Part shown: positions 1 through 10,535 of the stretch, in pieces
Layout: the number at the start of each line of letters is the position of its first letter
Position numbering within the stretch: position 1 is the first letter of the stretch
Source of the DNA: Branchiostoma floridae
Taxonomy: Eukaryota > Chordata > Leptocardii > Amphioxiformes > Branchiostomatidae
Assembly: GCF_000003815.2 (NCBI RefSeq)
Contig: NC_049983.1
Location: forward strand, 22,062,796 to 22,126,795
Reading direction: 5' to 3'
Length of the DNA stretch: 64,000 nucleotides
Translations under genes and position numbers: made by a program
The notes under the pieces: model-generated
Told to the model about the DNA's origin: nothing
Databases searched by the model: none
The model's input: the letters and a program-made list of their open reading frames with translations, nothing else

Positions 1-2706
1 GCCGGCGGCGCTCACACATTAACCAAATACACATCAGCGACAAATATCTCCTCCTCGGCAGACACGGACACGCCACTGGGATCACTAAAGTTTCCGGGTA
101 ACGCCGAAGTTCCGTCCCCGCCAAGCACGATCGGCTTTGAGTTGACGTAGCTCTCTGTAGTAACACAATAGAGCGAGTACTATGTTACTCAATCCTATGA
201 TCACTAAAGTGTGATTACACCCAAAGGGGTGCCCCCATAGCTCAACTGGTAGCAGCCTCACAGTTTAGCCTTTGTTTCCAATTAGTTCGTAACTGGAAGA
301 TTGTTTTTAAATAAATAGATTAAAGAAGAAAACTTGTGTCAAAGGTATGGTCTGTTTGCTTAAGTCAGCTCTTCACTGTCTGCGGGTACATTTACCTTGC
401 GAGCTGACGGAGGTTGATGGCGGTACGACACCCTGTGGGCTAGTGGAGGCAATGGTTGTTGTCTGCCCACCTGCAGAACGCACCTAATAATGAACAAAAA
501 GGTAAGGGTGACTGATCTTTAACTGGTTGGTTTTGTGTCGTATGCCGAAGATCATCTCGGTTCTCCTGTTTTGGATGAAACGAAGTTCAATGAGAATATG
601 ACATTAAAGCTAAGACTTCATTGTCATTGACCACTGTAATAAGATGAACTCCCATAGTTTCCTTGCAATTTTCTAAATCGTCTAGAGCAAACAGGTTATA
701 AAATAACTGTGCTAACAACATATGGGAATTGTGGTGTCTGAAAGAACGACAACAGACAACAAGAAAAAAAGCGGCTCACTGTGGGTTTGAACAAGAGATC
801 AACCATTGCCGTCCTCTCAGAAATACAGCAGCCAGGCTGACCAGGGGTGGAGGGAGAGTCCACAGCAGGATGGCCAGGGGCGCGGACAGTGTCCACAGAT
901 TTTGTCGGCTGCAGATAGGAGGAAAATTGTAATTTGTCAAAGCCGTGTGGTATCACCATTATTGATGCAGCTTCCTTTTTCAAAATATGTTGATGCTAGT
1001 AAAATTGTAAGACACATTCATTTAAATAAAAGACAACATCTTTTATTACTGCTACAGTAGTTCAAATAGAGGACCTTATGGGATGAACAAAAACAGACGC
1101 ATGCTCACCTTTTGACTATCCTGCTCGATGGTGCTGAGATACATCCCGACAAAGGCCCCACCGACGATCAGTAACACCAGAACGATGGCAATGGTCAAGG
1201 CAGTGCAAACATAGCTAGATGTACACACTGAAAAATTATCAATCTGTTATCATCTATTGTGACACCTGTAAAGAAAATGCGTGAGTATAAACACTTCGGT
1301 ACCATACCGATCGTAGGTTACAAGATTGACATCAATCCATTCAAAAAGTCCTATAATCCTTGATGGGAATGCTTAATTGACACAGTCTATTGACTATGAA
1401 CTGGCAATGAGTATAAATCTAAAGAATAGAGATACAAAATTTATCTCAAGGCTAAACTTGCTAAAGTAAACCATTATAGGATAACAAACTTGGCCCAAAA
1501 GTTGTCAAATCTACTTCTGTCATCAAGTCTCTTGAAATATGTTATATCTAAACAAAAACTTTGTATGAGTGACCCACCACAATCCGAATCTTGACCAGCG
1601 TTTGGTACTGGTGGATTTGGGTTGCCAGCGTTTTGTAAGTACATCGGATTCGGGCTCAGCCAGTTTTGCACTGGTGCCTGCAATGTGTAATCAAAGATCG
1701 AGTCTGAATCGTTGCAGCTACTTAAAGGAGTGTTTGTGTCCGTCTGTTCGTTGCTGTCGGCTTCATCCTGACCCATGTAGGCAACGGCGTATGGCGTAAT
1801 GTCGACAGCATCGTCCTCCTCCTCCCGGTATCTAACAGCATATGGCTGGCATGTGAGGTCGCCATCACCTGCGGCTGGTCTAGAGGTGGCTTCATCAGCT
1901 TCATGATTTGCAGTTGCATCCCCCTGAATACAGGAATTGTCTGAATCTAAAGCGGGTTCGGTGTGGGCATTCACTTGCTGCATTTGGGCGTTTTGTGGAT
2001 ACATCTGTTTTGGATGTTGTGAGGTACATCTTTGGGTGTCTTCGTTGGCATCGCGGGCGTTTTCAGAGCTCGTGGGATTGCAAGGTTTGTGCCCACCTGA
2101 ATCGAAGGCCGGTTCTGGGGGAACATTAGACCCGTGCATCGGTGTGCTTTGTGGATACATAGGATTGGAGTTACACGCGTTAGGCTCAAGGGTGTCTTGA
2201 TTATACGTTGGGTTTGGATCTCTGGCGTTTGTTGAGGTCTTGGGATTTTGAGAAAGGGCATCCGGTGGCTGACGAGTGGCACCCGTGTTCTGAACATCAG
2301 GCACTGAATCTCGAGTGCCACATGCTCCTAAGGTGGGAGAGATATCAGTGCGTCCTCTTGAAGCTGGCTCCGGTGTCTGGATGGGTTTCTTTTTCCTTCG
2401 CATCCCTTTTGACGCTGTCTGAATGAACACCAAGTCATCCTTGGACATGTACGCAGCTGCAAATGCTTCAACATTATGTTGCTCTTTTGACTTGACACCT
2501 CTTGGTGGTCTACTGCTCTCTTCAGCATCTCTTTTCGTAGACATGCGATAATCATCGTCCTCGTCGTCTCCCTTATAGCCAGCACTGTCAACTTGTCTTG
2601 CAGCATTTCTGCGTCTGGTTAGATGAAGTGTCACCCTGGTTTCGTCTCTCACCAATCCATTTGAGCTGTTTTCTGCGACTGTCTTTGAGGTGAGATCCTC
2701 GGCCAT
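1..2706 (-). CDS. NHL-repeat type II membrane protein, array copy A (3' part cut by window edge)
   Basis: Exons by splice sites and phase: 2706-1578 (start MAEDLTSK, 376 residues plus 1 nt), 1227-1109 (TM), 908-780 (stalk), 483-396 (Thr/Ser/Pro), and 154-1 (first part of the NHL domain, running off the edge). The cytosolic tail is acidic and low complexity, with a basic MRRKKKPIQTPE stretch, the PYAVRY and ITPYAVAYM motifs and three NPxY motifs (NPTYNQD, NPMYPQS, NPMYLQN). The TM exon encodes a Val/Leu/Ile-rich helix ending in YLSTIEQDSQK. The stalk has one SPSTPG unit. The start is chosen because MAEDL/MAEE is conserved in all five copies. The function is inferred as a cell-surface receptor with an extracellular beta-propeller; the ligand is unknown. 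The first-exon donor reads GTGGGT, where B, C, D and E have GTGAGA or GTGAGT. Confidence 0.82.
228..300 (+). repeat. tRNA-like (SINE-like) remnant in last intron of copy A
   Basis: The sequence contains an A-box-like TAGCTCAACTGGTAG (238-252) and a B-box-like AGTTCGTAACT (284-294) at tRNA-like spacing, opposite to the host gene. The same block sits at the same place in copies B, C and D. It is probably an old tRNA-derived insertion older than the duplications. No cloverleaf could be closed, so it is not called as a tRNA gene. Confidence 0.4.
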
Positions 2707-4746
2707 ACTTCTAAAACGTCTCGAAAGGCGTACGCGTTATGCTAGGCACAGGTGGTGTTGATGTCGTTATACAAGGCTACACAGTGGAGTTCATCGGCAA
2801 CAACAGACCGCTGTTTTCTAATTCAGCTATGTCGTTCTAGATGGTGATTTATTCACAAAAGTCTATTGTATGTGTACTGGCTGTTTGTTTGAATCTGTGT
2901 GGGGGTGTGCTCATGATTAAACATTATGTTTCTTTCTTGACGTTGGCAGTTATGATGAGACCAGGAAACTGGTAAAAGAACCCATTTCCAATCTAGCAAT
3001 TATTTCCCTATCTCACGTGTCAGGCAACTTCTAGCGCTGTTGTGTTTTACGCAGTGCAACGTGACTAAACTTCGTTTCTTCCATGAGTTTTTAATTTGTA
3101 CTTTGTGGCTCAGTCAACACTGTGAAAAACGCCACTTCCTCCTGGGGGAGGTGTAAACACTGTCTGTGCTTATGATGCTTTAAAGCTCCATATTAACAGT
3201 CCAGTTATTCGACCCCTTATTATTAATTGACTTGCCAGTCAACCGTCAAAGCTGGAATCCACTTCCCTACCCGTATCCCTCCATGCCCTCGTCTGTTTCT
3301 TTAATGGCGCAGGTACTTCGTTTTTCAGGACGAAAAAAATACCAAAGAGGACAAGTATCCACTTCACTATTCTTGCACATAAAGCCGCGTTTGAATCACA
3401 GAGCGATCGCCTGAAAAAAAGAGCTGTTTAACGTCTTCTCTCTTCATCATTTAGAAACACTATTAGCTTCCTTTATCAATCAATCTAAACATTCAGAACG
3501 TTTATAGCAAATAAAAGAGCAACAGAATCAGTCTATGTAGAGATGTGATCCTGCGTTACACTGGAAAAACGTCAACACTTATAACTACTTTCATCAAACC
3601 ACGAGCCGCAAAACAACGGTCACGTTTAATTTTTTTTTCAATTTTCTACTCTTATTGAAAGCAAATGGTCTGCTCAATCATGTTCATAGACCACTGCTGG
3701 GAGTTCATAATCAATAGCCATAATTACTCCACGTTCACGTGTACAATCTTGAGACAAGCATACCACATGGCCGGAAACACAATCAGAACAAAACGTTTTT
3801 TTTTTATTATGGTGATGGAAATCATAGCAACGAACGACACTGAATATTCAACCAATCAATTATTCACAAGGAGGCGGGGAAGGTTCCATCTTCACGACTA
3901 CGAGAACTCCTCATCTGAGCCATTCTTTTTCACGTTAAGAAAATAAATGACAATGACAATGACCATATTGTCCTTTGTCATGTACAATTGGCGTCAAATA
4001 AATCTTTAACCATTATAATGATAATGACAATAACGATGATAATAATAATAGTAATAATGGTGGAACTTTTTATACAATCTTAGCCACTAATGCAGATGAG
4101 CTAAGAAAATCGCACAGTCACTAGTACAGCATTACATTGCTACATATACAATGCACTCCATCTACTTTGCATGGATCAAAAACTATTTTCAAATTGGTAT
4201 TATGTACATTGTGTATTATGTACACGTTGTCATTCTAAGTGAATAAATTCGAATGAAATAAGTGTATGGGTGTAAGGAGCCCTGTATATGATCCGCCATC
4301 TTGGACTTTGGTCGATTTATTTATATCTAATTATGACAGATATTCTACATAACATAAGATTTTATTGATGTAATTAATCAGTAGTAATATATCAAATAAA
4401 TTTACTTTGTCAGAACCGAAATAAGTTTTTTTTTTTTGTCAAGAATGCCTGCGAATAAACGGTTGCCATGGCAACACGAAAATTTGGAAAATTTTCAAAA
4501 CTCTGTGAAGTTGTTGCCAACTAAAATTTAGGAAAACACACTAAATCTGGTGGCTCAAGCATAAGCCGTTCTGGGGTTATGCGACATGAAAGTTGGCGCG
4601 GCCTCGAAAGCCCCACCCTCCTCTGAATCGGGTTAAATATGTGACATGAGTACTGCATAACCACAACCTACTTTTCTCTAATTCCTCAGTGAAGACACCC
4701 GAATGAAATAAAACATGCATGTGGACAGCCCCGTATTTACACACAA
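2707..4746. other. Intergenic flank between copies A and B
   Basis: No coding sequence is recognised. The part next to gene A is alignable by eye with the upstream flanks of B, C and D, including two CACGTG boxes (3014-3019 and 3736-3741). A TTTATT in a conserved context near 3806 is a candidate poly(A) signal for copy B. ATA/ATG-rich simple sequence lies at about 4015-4075. About 4285-4690 is a segment without match in the other flanks and looks like an insertion. Confidence 0.5.
3014..3019. promoter_or_regulatory. Conserved CACGTG box upstream of copy A
   Basis: Palindromic E-box CACGTG about 310 bp upstream of the copy A start, in the conserved context TCTCACGTGTCAG. A second box lies at 3736-3741 in the context CACGTTCACGTGTACAA. 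Equivalent pairs occur upstream of B, C and D. Conservation over diverged flanks suggests a bHLH-type site, but function is inferred. Confidence 0.4.
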
Positions 4747-4870
4747 CTACTCGTCGGGAAATACTATCTGCCGTGGAAAGATTGTCTCGATGGAGGAGTG
4801 CAAGTTAGTCACCACTAACTGTCCACACGGTCCCATAGCAATACCCCACGGGTTCGTATAATTCCCAAAC
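4747..4870 (-). pseudogene. Orphan C-terminal fragment of an NHL domain
   Basis: The minus strand reads a C-terminal blade ending in IFPRQIVFPDE and a stop, matching the ends of B (IFPRPMVFPDE) and C (IFPRQMVFPDE). It also shares NYTNPWGIAMGP with the D version FTNPWAVAIGP. Homology stops abruptly at an ATG/ATA microsatellite (about 4877-4955), and no upstream propeller sequence follows before the true end of copy B at 5085. It is a remnant of a deleted copy or of unequal exchange. Confidence 0.8.
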
Positions 4871-4876
4871 GGTAAT

Positions 4877-4955
4877 AATGATAATGATAATAATTTATGA
4901 TAATGATGATGATGATGATGATGATAATTATAATACTGATAATAATAATGGCATG
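4877..4955. repeat. ATG/ATA-rich simple repeat
   Basis: Imperfect trinucleotide array (GATGATGATG and TAATAATAATG types) bordering the orphan NHL fragment. Similar ATA-rich tracts occur downstream of C, D and E (about 10139-10180, 16170-16215, 21245-21290), so the tract is part of the duplicated unit. Confidence 0.75.
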
Positions 4956-5084
4956 AATTAAAACTATTTTCAAATAGGTATTTTGTGCATTGTGTAATCA
5001 CAAGTTATTTTCCTCTGTTAATACAGTGAGTGTATAATACTGATGTTAATAACCCGACATTTACACAACAGACTCCTACTATGC

Positions 5085-8000
5085 CTACTCATCGGGAAAT
5101 ACCATCGGTCGTGGAAAGATTGTCGCGATAGAAACTGAGTCAGTCACCACCAACTGTCCACCCGGCCCCATAGTAACAGAACACGGACTTGTAACGTTCA
5201 CAACGGTGCGGACAAACTCCCCGCGGCTTGTGAACATGTCCACCCGTCCGTTTGCTGAGTCAGCCACGAAGATGTGACCAAGAGGGTCGGCACAAATGCC
5301 TAGAGGATTGCCTTTACCGACTCTCACAGTGTCGAACGCGAATGAGTACTGTCCGTCGTGATCGTACACGTGGACGCGGGAAACAGAAGTGTCCGTGACA
5401 AGAATATTCCCGTCCTTGTCTGTTGTGGCATACTGCAGTTGGGCGCCTTCTTTCCCCCCGAAACTCCCATCAAACGAGCCGTTTGGTTTGAACATCAAGA
5501 TCTCATTAGGTGTTACCACGATGATACTGTTATCGCGAGCGTTCACAGAAATTCTGGGATACCAGGCTTCTCGTGGCACATCAAACGTGGCCACCGGCAG
5601 ACCGTCCTTACTGTACTGTACCACCTGTACACCGCCGCCGGCAAAGAATTTTTTCCCCACTACCCAGATACGGCCCTCTTGGTCAATGTCCAAGCCGGTA
5701 GGGAACATTACTCTGCCATCTTCCCCCGGTGCTACTGTTCTGAAAAGTCGGAGGGAAACGCCGTTCATGTTGAAGACTTGGACGCGTTGGTTGTTCCATT
5801 CAGCGACAAATATCTCATTATCGGCAGAGACGGCAACCCCGCTTGCAACGCCAAGTTTTCCACGTGACGTTCCCTCCCCACCGAACACGATAAGCTTCAA
5901 GTTGACGTAGTCATCTGTAGTAGTACACAGTATCTAGAGTGAGTACAGTGTTACTTAGCCCTATTTTTGTTGTGTTTGCAATCAAAGGAATGCCCCTATA
6001 AGTCAAAAGGTAGCAGTCTCACAGTCGAGTTCTTGCTTCCAATTGGTTCGTTACTGGGGGATTGTGGTTAGGATGAATAAAGGACAAAACTTGTGCCAAA
6101 TGTAGGGTCTGTTTACTTCGGTCATTTCTTCTCGGTCTGATTCAGAATTGAACTACAAATTCCAACACCAAAATAGGACTACCGAAGAGGCAGTGACCTT
6201 CGAGAGCGGACCGAATATTGGACTCCAGGCTAGATTTTCTTTTCGCCATGTAGGCCAGATTGTTAAGATTTTTGAAGCATTGAGCTTAAGGACAGTGTCA
6301 TTTTTCTTTAAGTTGAGTTTGTGTTGCTGAACTTATTACACCCCCCCCCCCCCTCGCTTCCAGCCCTCTACCCACTCTGACATTGCTGGTACACTTACCT
6401 TGCGTGCTGGCGGAAGTTGTAGGCGGTACGGTACCCTGTGGGCTGGTGGAGACGATGGTTGTTGTCTGCCCACCTACAAAACGCACCTAAAAATAAAAAA
6501 AGGCAAGGGTTAATGATCTTCAATTAGTTGATTTTGAGTCGTAAGTCAAAGATTATCCATTTTCTCCTGTTTTGGATGGGACGCAGTTCAATGAGAACAT
6601 GTCATTGAAGCTAAGACTTCATTATCATTGACCAATGCACTAAGATGAATTTCCATAGTTTCCTTGCAATCTTCCAAATCGTCTAGAGCAAAGAGGCTAT
6701 AGAATAATGGTGCTGAGAACATACGGGAATTGTGGAGTCTGAAAGAACGATAACAGATAACAAGATCTAGAAATAAAGCAGCTCACCGTGGTTTTGGACG
6801 AGAGATTGACCATTGTAGTCCTCTCAGAAATGCAGCAGTCAGGCTGACCAGGGGTGGAGGGAGAGTCCATATCAGGGTGACCAGGGGCGTGGTAAGTGTC
6901 CACAGATTGTGTCGGCTGGAGAAAGGAAGATAAAATGTGGGATTAGATTTGCCAAACCTTTCGTAATCCATGGTAACATGCATGGTTCGATGTGAAACTG
7001 GTGGCCAAAGAAAGATTAGTTCAATAGTAGATGGTTTAATGTTTAAAATGCCATTGAAGTTTTCCATGTAACATACGTACTAGTATATCATGCACGAAAA
7101 ATTGGAATTACCAATAGCGGTAAATACCAGGTAAGTATTTTGATGGTTGCTTTTCGCACACACTGCATGTCAAAAATAACTCATTGGATGCAGACATGCT
7201 ACGCGAGAAGCACGATATCTTATTGATGCAGCTTCCTTTTTTTTCAAAATATGTTGATGCTTGAGTAAAAGTTAAGACACGGTCATTCAAAGAAAAGGCA
7301 AAACCAGTTAGTACTGTAGTTCAAATAGGGGACCTTATATATGGGATGAACAATGACACACGCATGCTCACCTTTTGACTATTCTGCTCGCTGGTGTTGA
7401 GATACATCCCGACAAAGGCCCCAACGACGATCAGTAACACCAGAACGATGGCAATGGTCAAGGCAGTGCAAACCCTGCTAGATGTACACACTGAAAAAAA
7501 AATCAATCTGTTATCATCTACTGTGACACCTTTTAAAAAATGCATGGATACGAACAAAACACTTAAGTGCCTTAAGTACTCCTTGATAGGGAAGCATTAT
7601 TGACACAGCAAAAGTACAGTGACTATCACACTGTTGGCTGTAAACTGCAAAAAACACTTTGTCTCACCACAATCTGCCTCTTGACCAGCGTTTGGTACTG
7701 GTGGATTCGGGTTGCCAGCGTTTTGTGCGTACATCGGATTCGGGTTCAATGCGTTCTGCAAGTACATTGGATTCGGGTTTAGCCAGCTTTGCGCGGGTGC
7801 CTGCAAGGCAATAACCGAAACGTCTGAATCGTTGCAGCTGCTTGGAGGCGTGTTAGTGTCGGTCTGTTCGCTGCTGTCGGCGTCATCTTGGCGCATATAG
7901 GCAACAGCGTACGGTGTAATATCGACAGCATCGTCCTCTTCGCGGTATCTAACGGCATAGGGCTGGCATGTGGGGTCGACGTCGCCATCACCTGAAGCTA

Positions 8001-8838
8001 GTCCAGAGGCGGCTTCATCATCTTCCTGGTTTGCTGTTGCATCCCGCTGAATACTGGGATTATCTGAATCTAAAGCGGGTTCAGGGTGGGCAGCTAGCTG
8101 CTGCATTTGGGCGTTTTGTGGATACTTCTGCTTCTGATGTTGTGAAGTACAGTTTTGCGTGTCTTCGTTGGCTTTGCGGGCGTTTCCAGAGCTCCTGGGA
8201 TTGCAGGGTTTGTCCTGACCTGAATCGAAGGCCGGTTCCGGGTGAACATTAGGTGAGCTCTGTGGATACATCGGATTGGAGTTACAAGTTTTGGGATTAA
8301 GGGTATCTTGGTTATACGTTGGGTTTTGAACCCTGGCGTTTCTAGAGCTCATGGGATTTGGAGAAAGGGCATCCGATGGACGGTGAGTTCCACCCGTGTT
8401 CTGAACATCACCCACTGAATCTGGAGTGCTAGCAGAATTTTCGGATGACCTGCATGCCCCAAAGGCGGCAGAGAAATCAATACGTCCTCTTGAAGCTGTC
8501 TCTGGTGTCTGGATGAGTTTCTTCTTTCTTCGCATCCCTTTTGACAGCGACTGAATGAACACCAAGTCATCTTTAGACATGAGCGCAGCTGCAAATGCTT
8601 CAACATCATGTTGCTCTTTTGACTTGCCACTTCTTGGTGGTCTATCGCTCTCTTCAGCATCTTTTCTAACAGACATGCGATAATCATCGTCCTCATCGTC
8701 CCCCTTATAGCCAGCACTGTCAACTTGTCTTGCAGCTTTTCTGCGTCTGGCCAAAGGAAATGTTGCCCTCGTTTCGTCTCTCGACAAACCATTTGAGCTG
8801 ATTTCTGCCACGGTCTTTGAGATGAGATCCTCGGCCAT
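5085..8838 (-). CDS. NHL-repeat type II membrane protein, array copy B (complete)
   Basis: Five exons: 8838-7668, 7490-7372, 6915-6787, 6486-6399 and 5914-5085. The total is 2337 nt, 778 aa, with all phases consistent (1, 0, 0, 1). Residues 1-390 are the cytosolic tail with four NPxY motifs (NPTYNQD, NPMYPQS, NPMYLQN, NPMYAQN). Residues 391-430 hold the TM helix, 431-473 a stalk with one SPSTPG unit, 474-502 a Thr-rich segment (GQTTTIVSTSP), and 503-778 the NHL propeller with repeated units of the kind GVAVSADNEIFVAEWNNQRV. There is no signal peptide; the TM after a charged tail suggests type II topology. NHL domains are known binding platforms (protein or glycan); any receptor role here is inference. 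The adjacent copies share promoter, introns and exon sizes. Confidence 0.88.
5990..6061 (+). repeat. tRNA-like remnant in last intron of copy B
   Basis: Same block as at 228-300, with a degraded A-box-like part (TATAAGTCAAAAGGTAGCAG) and TTGGTTCGTTACTGG downstream. It lies between the Thr-rich and NHL exons. Confidence 0.35.
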
Positions 8839-10535
8839 ACTTCTAAACGGTCTCCCAAGGCGTTATGTTAGGCACGGGTGGTGTTGATATCAGGCTGTAC
8901 AGACATTGAAGTTCATCCGCAACACCAGACTGGTTACCGCTGTTTTCTAGTTCATCTTGGTCTTTGTAGATGCTGATTTATTCAGAATACTTTACTTGAA
9001 TCTGCGTGTGGGTGTGCTCATCATTAAACATTATTCTATTCTCTTGACTTTGGCAGTTATGATGAGACCCGAACGAATGGCAGAAGAACTCATTTCCTAT
9101 CTAACAGTTTCTCACGTGCCAGACAATTTAAATCACTGTTGTGTTTTACGCGATTGCAACGTGCCCAGACATCGTATCTTGATTTATACATAAAGTACAC
9201 GCTACTTCATGGGGGGTGGGAGATAGGTACTTCAGACTGTAAAAATTGTTGCTGGCCAACAACATTACATTTTTCAATACATTATACTGTCTGTGTTTAT
9301 AATAGTTGAAATTACCGTCTTCACAGTCTTTTACAGATTCCAAATGTCCGACCCCTTCTACTGAAATCATTGATTTGCCATTTAACGATTAAACATGGAA
9401 TCCCCTTGTAGAGTCTCCCATTCTCAAATAATTAAGAAAGCTGCCATCTCCACCCACACCCCATGCAGAACCTCGAGTCTTTGAGGATGACAACATTACC
9501 GAAGAAAACAAGTATCCGCTTCGCTATCCTCTTGCATAATGTTCTGTTTGTGTCACAAAGCGATCGACTGAAGCTTAAAACCTTTTACTGTTTTACTGTC
9601 TTCCCTTTTCAACCTAATTAGAATCGTCATTAACTTCCTTTATCAGTTCAACTTTCAGAACGTTTATTGCAAATAAAAGAGCAATGAAATCAGGCGATGT
9701 GGAGATATAAATATGTGTTATTCTAGGAAAACGTCAACACTTACTTTCATCCAACCACGAGCCAAATGCGGAAATGGTTTGCTCGTGTCCATAGACCACT
9801 GCTGCGGGGTCATAATTACAAAGCCATAATCACTCCACGTTCACGTGTACAATCATGAGACAATCACACCACAACACAATCAAACACAATCAGTGCAGAA
9901 GTTTTATTGTGGTGACGGAAATAATAGCAACGAAGCAACAAAGAATATATATTAAGCAATCAATTACTCGCGAGGAGGTGGGGAAGGTTCCATTTTCACA
10001 ACTACGAGAACTCTTCACGATTCCTCATCTGTACGCCATTTTATCACGTTGATAAAATTAAAAATTAAAAGGCTTCAGATAGAATGTTACCTGCACCTGC
10101 TACTTTGTCATGTATAACTGATATCTTCAAACATATTGATAATAATAATAATGACTATAATAATATTAATGATATTGATAATGGGATTTGTATACAATCT
10201 TAGACACTAAGAAAATCGCACAGCCACTAGTACAGAATTACACGGTAGGCTTGTTACATATACAGAACGCACCATTTAAATTGTATGGATTGTAAACCTA
10301 AAGAGCATTGGGTAATCACAAATTGTTAATAAGAAGTTTATTTGCAAGTTCGTGCCCGAGGGCTAAATGCAAATACATGGTATAAACATAGTAGATATAC
10401 AAGTGACAATGGACAGTTATGAACAGTATTCTACTCTAGTACTAGTGTTGGCTATTTCTAATAATACATTCGTCTGAAAGAAGAGTACATATGTCAATAG
10501 TCCTGTACTTTCTACACGACAGACTCCTACTATGC
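8839..10535. other. Intergenic flank between copies B and C
   Basis: No gene is seen. It carries the upstream flank of B with CACGTG boxes at 9113-9118 and 9842-9847, a TTTATT in a conserved context at about 9902 and another at 10337-10342 (candidate poly(A) signals of copy C on the minus strand), and an ATA-rich tract at 10139-10180. Short frames here have no counterpart in the other copies. Confidence 0.5.
9113..9118. promoter_or_regulatory. Conserved CACGTG box upstream of copy B
   Basis: E-box in the context TTTCTCACGTGCCAGACAA, about 275 bp upstream of the B start. The distal partner is at 9842-9847. Confidence 0.4.

Noticed and set aside
228-300. Functional tRNA gene
   Set aside because: No complete cloverleaf or anticodon loop could be formed, and the copies at equivalent introns are diverged.
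1578-2706. ITAM or ITIM signalling motifs in the tails
   Set aside because: PYAVRY and ITPYAVAYM do not fit the YxxL/I consensus, so only NPxY is claimed.
5358-5910. Long plus-strand frames opposite the NHL exons (also at 10840-11361, 16776-17336)
   Set aside because: They are exact shadows of the conserved minus-strand propeller frames and recur only where the NHL exon does. They have no splice context or domain of their own.
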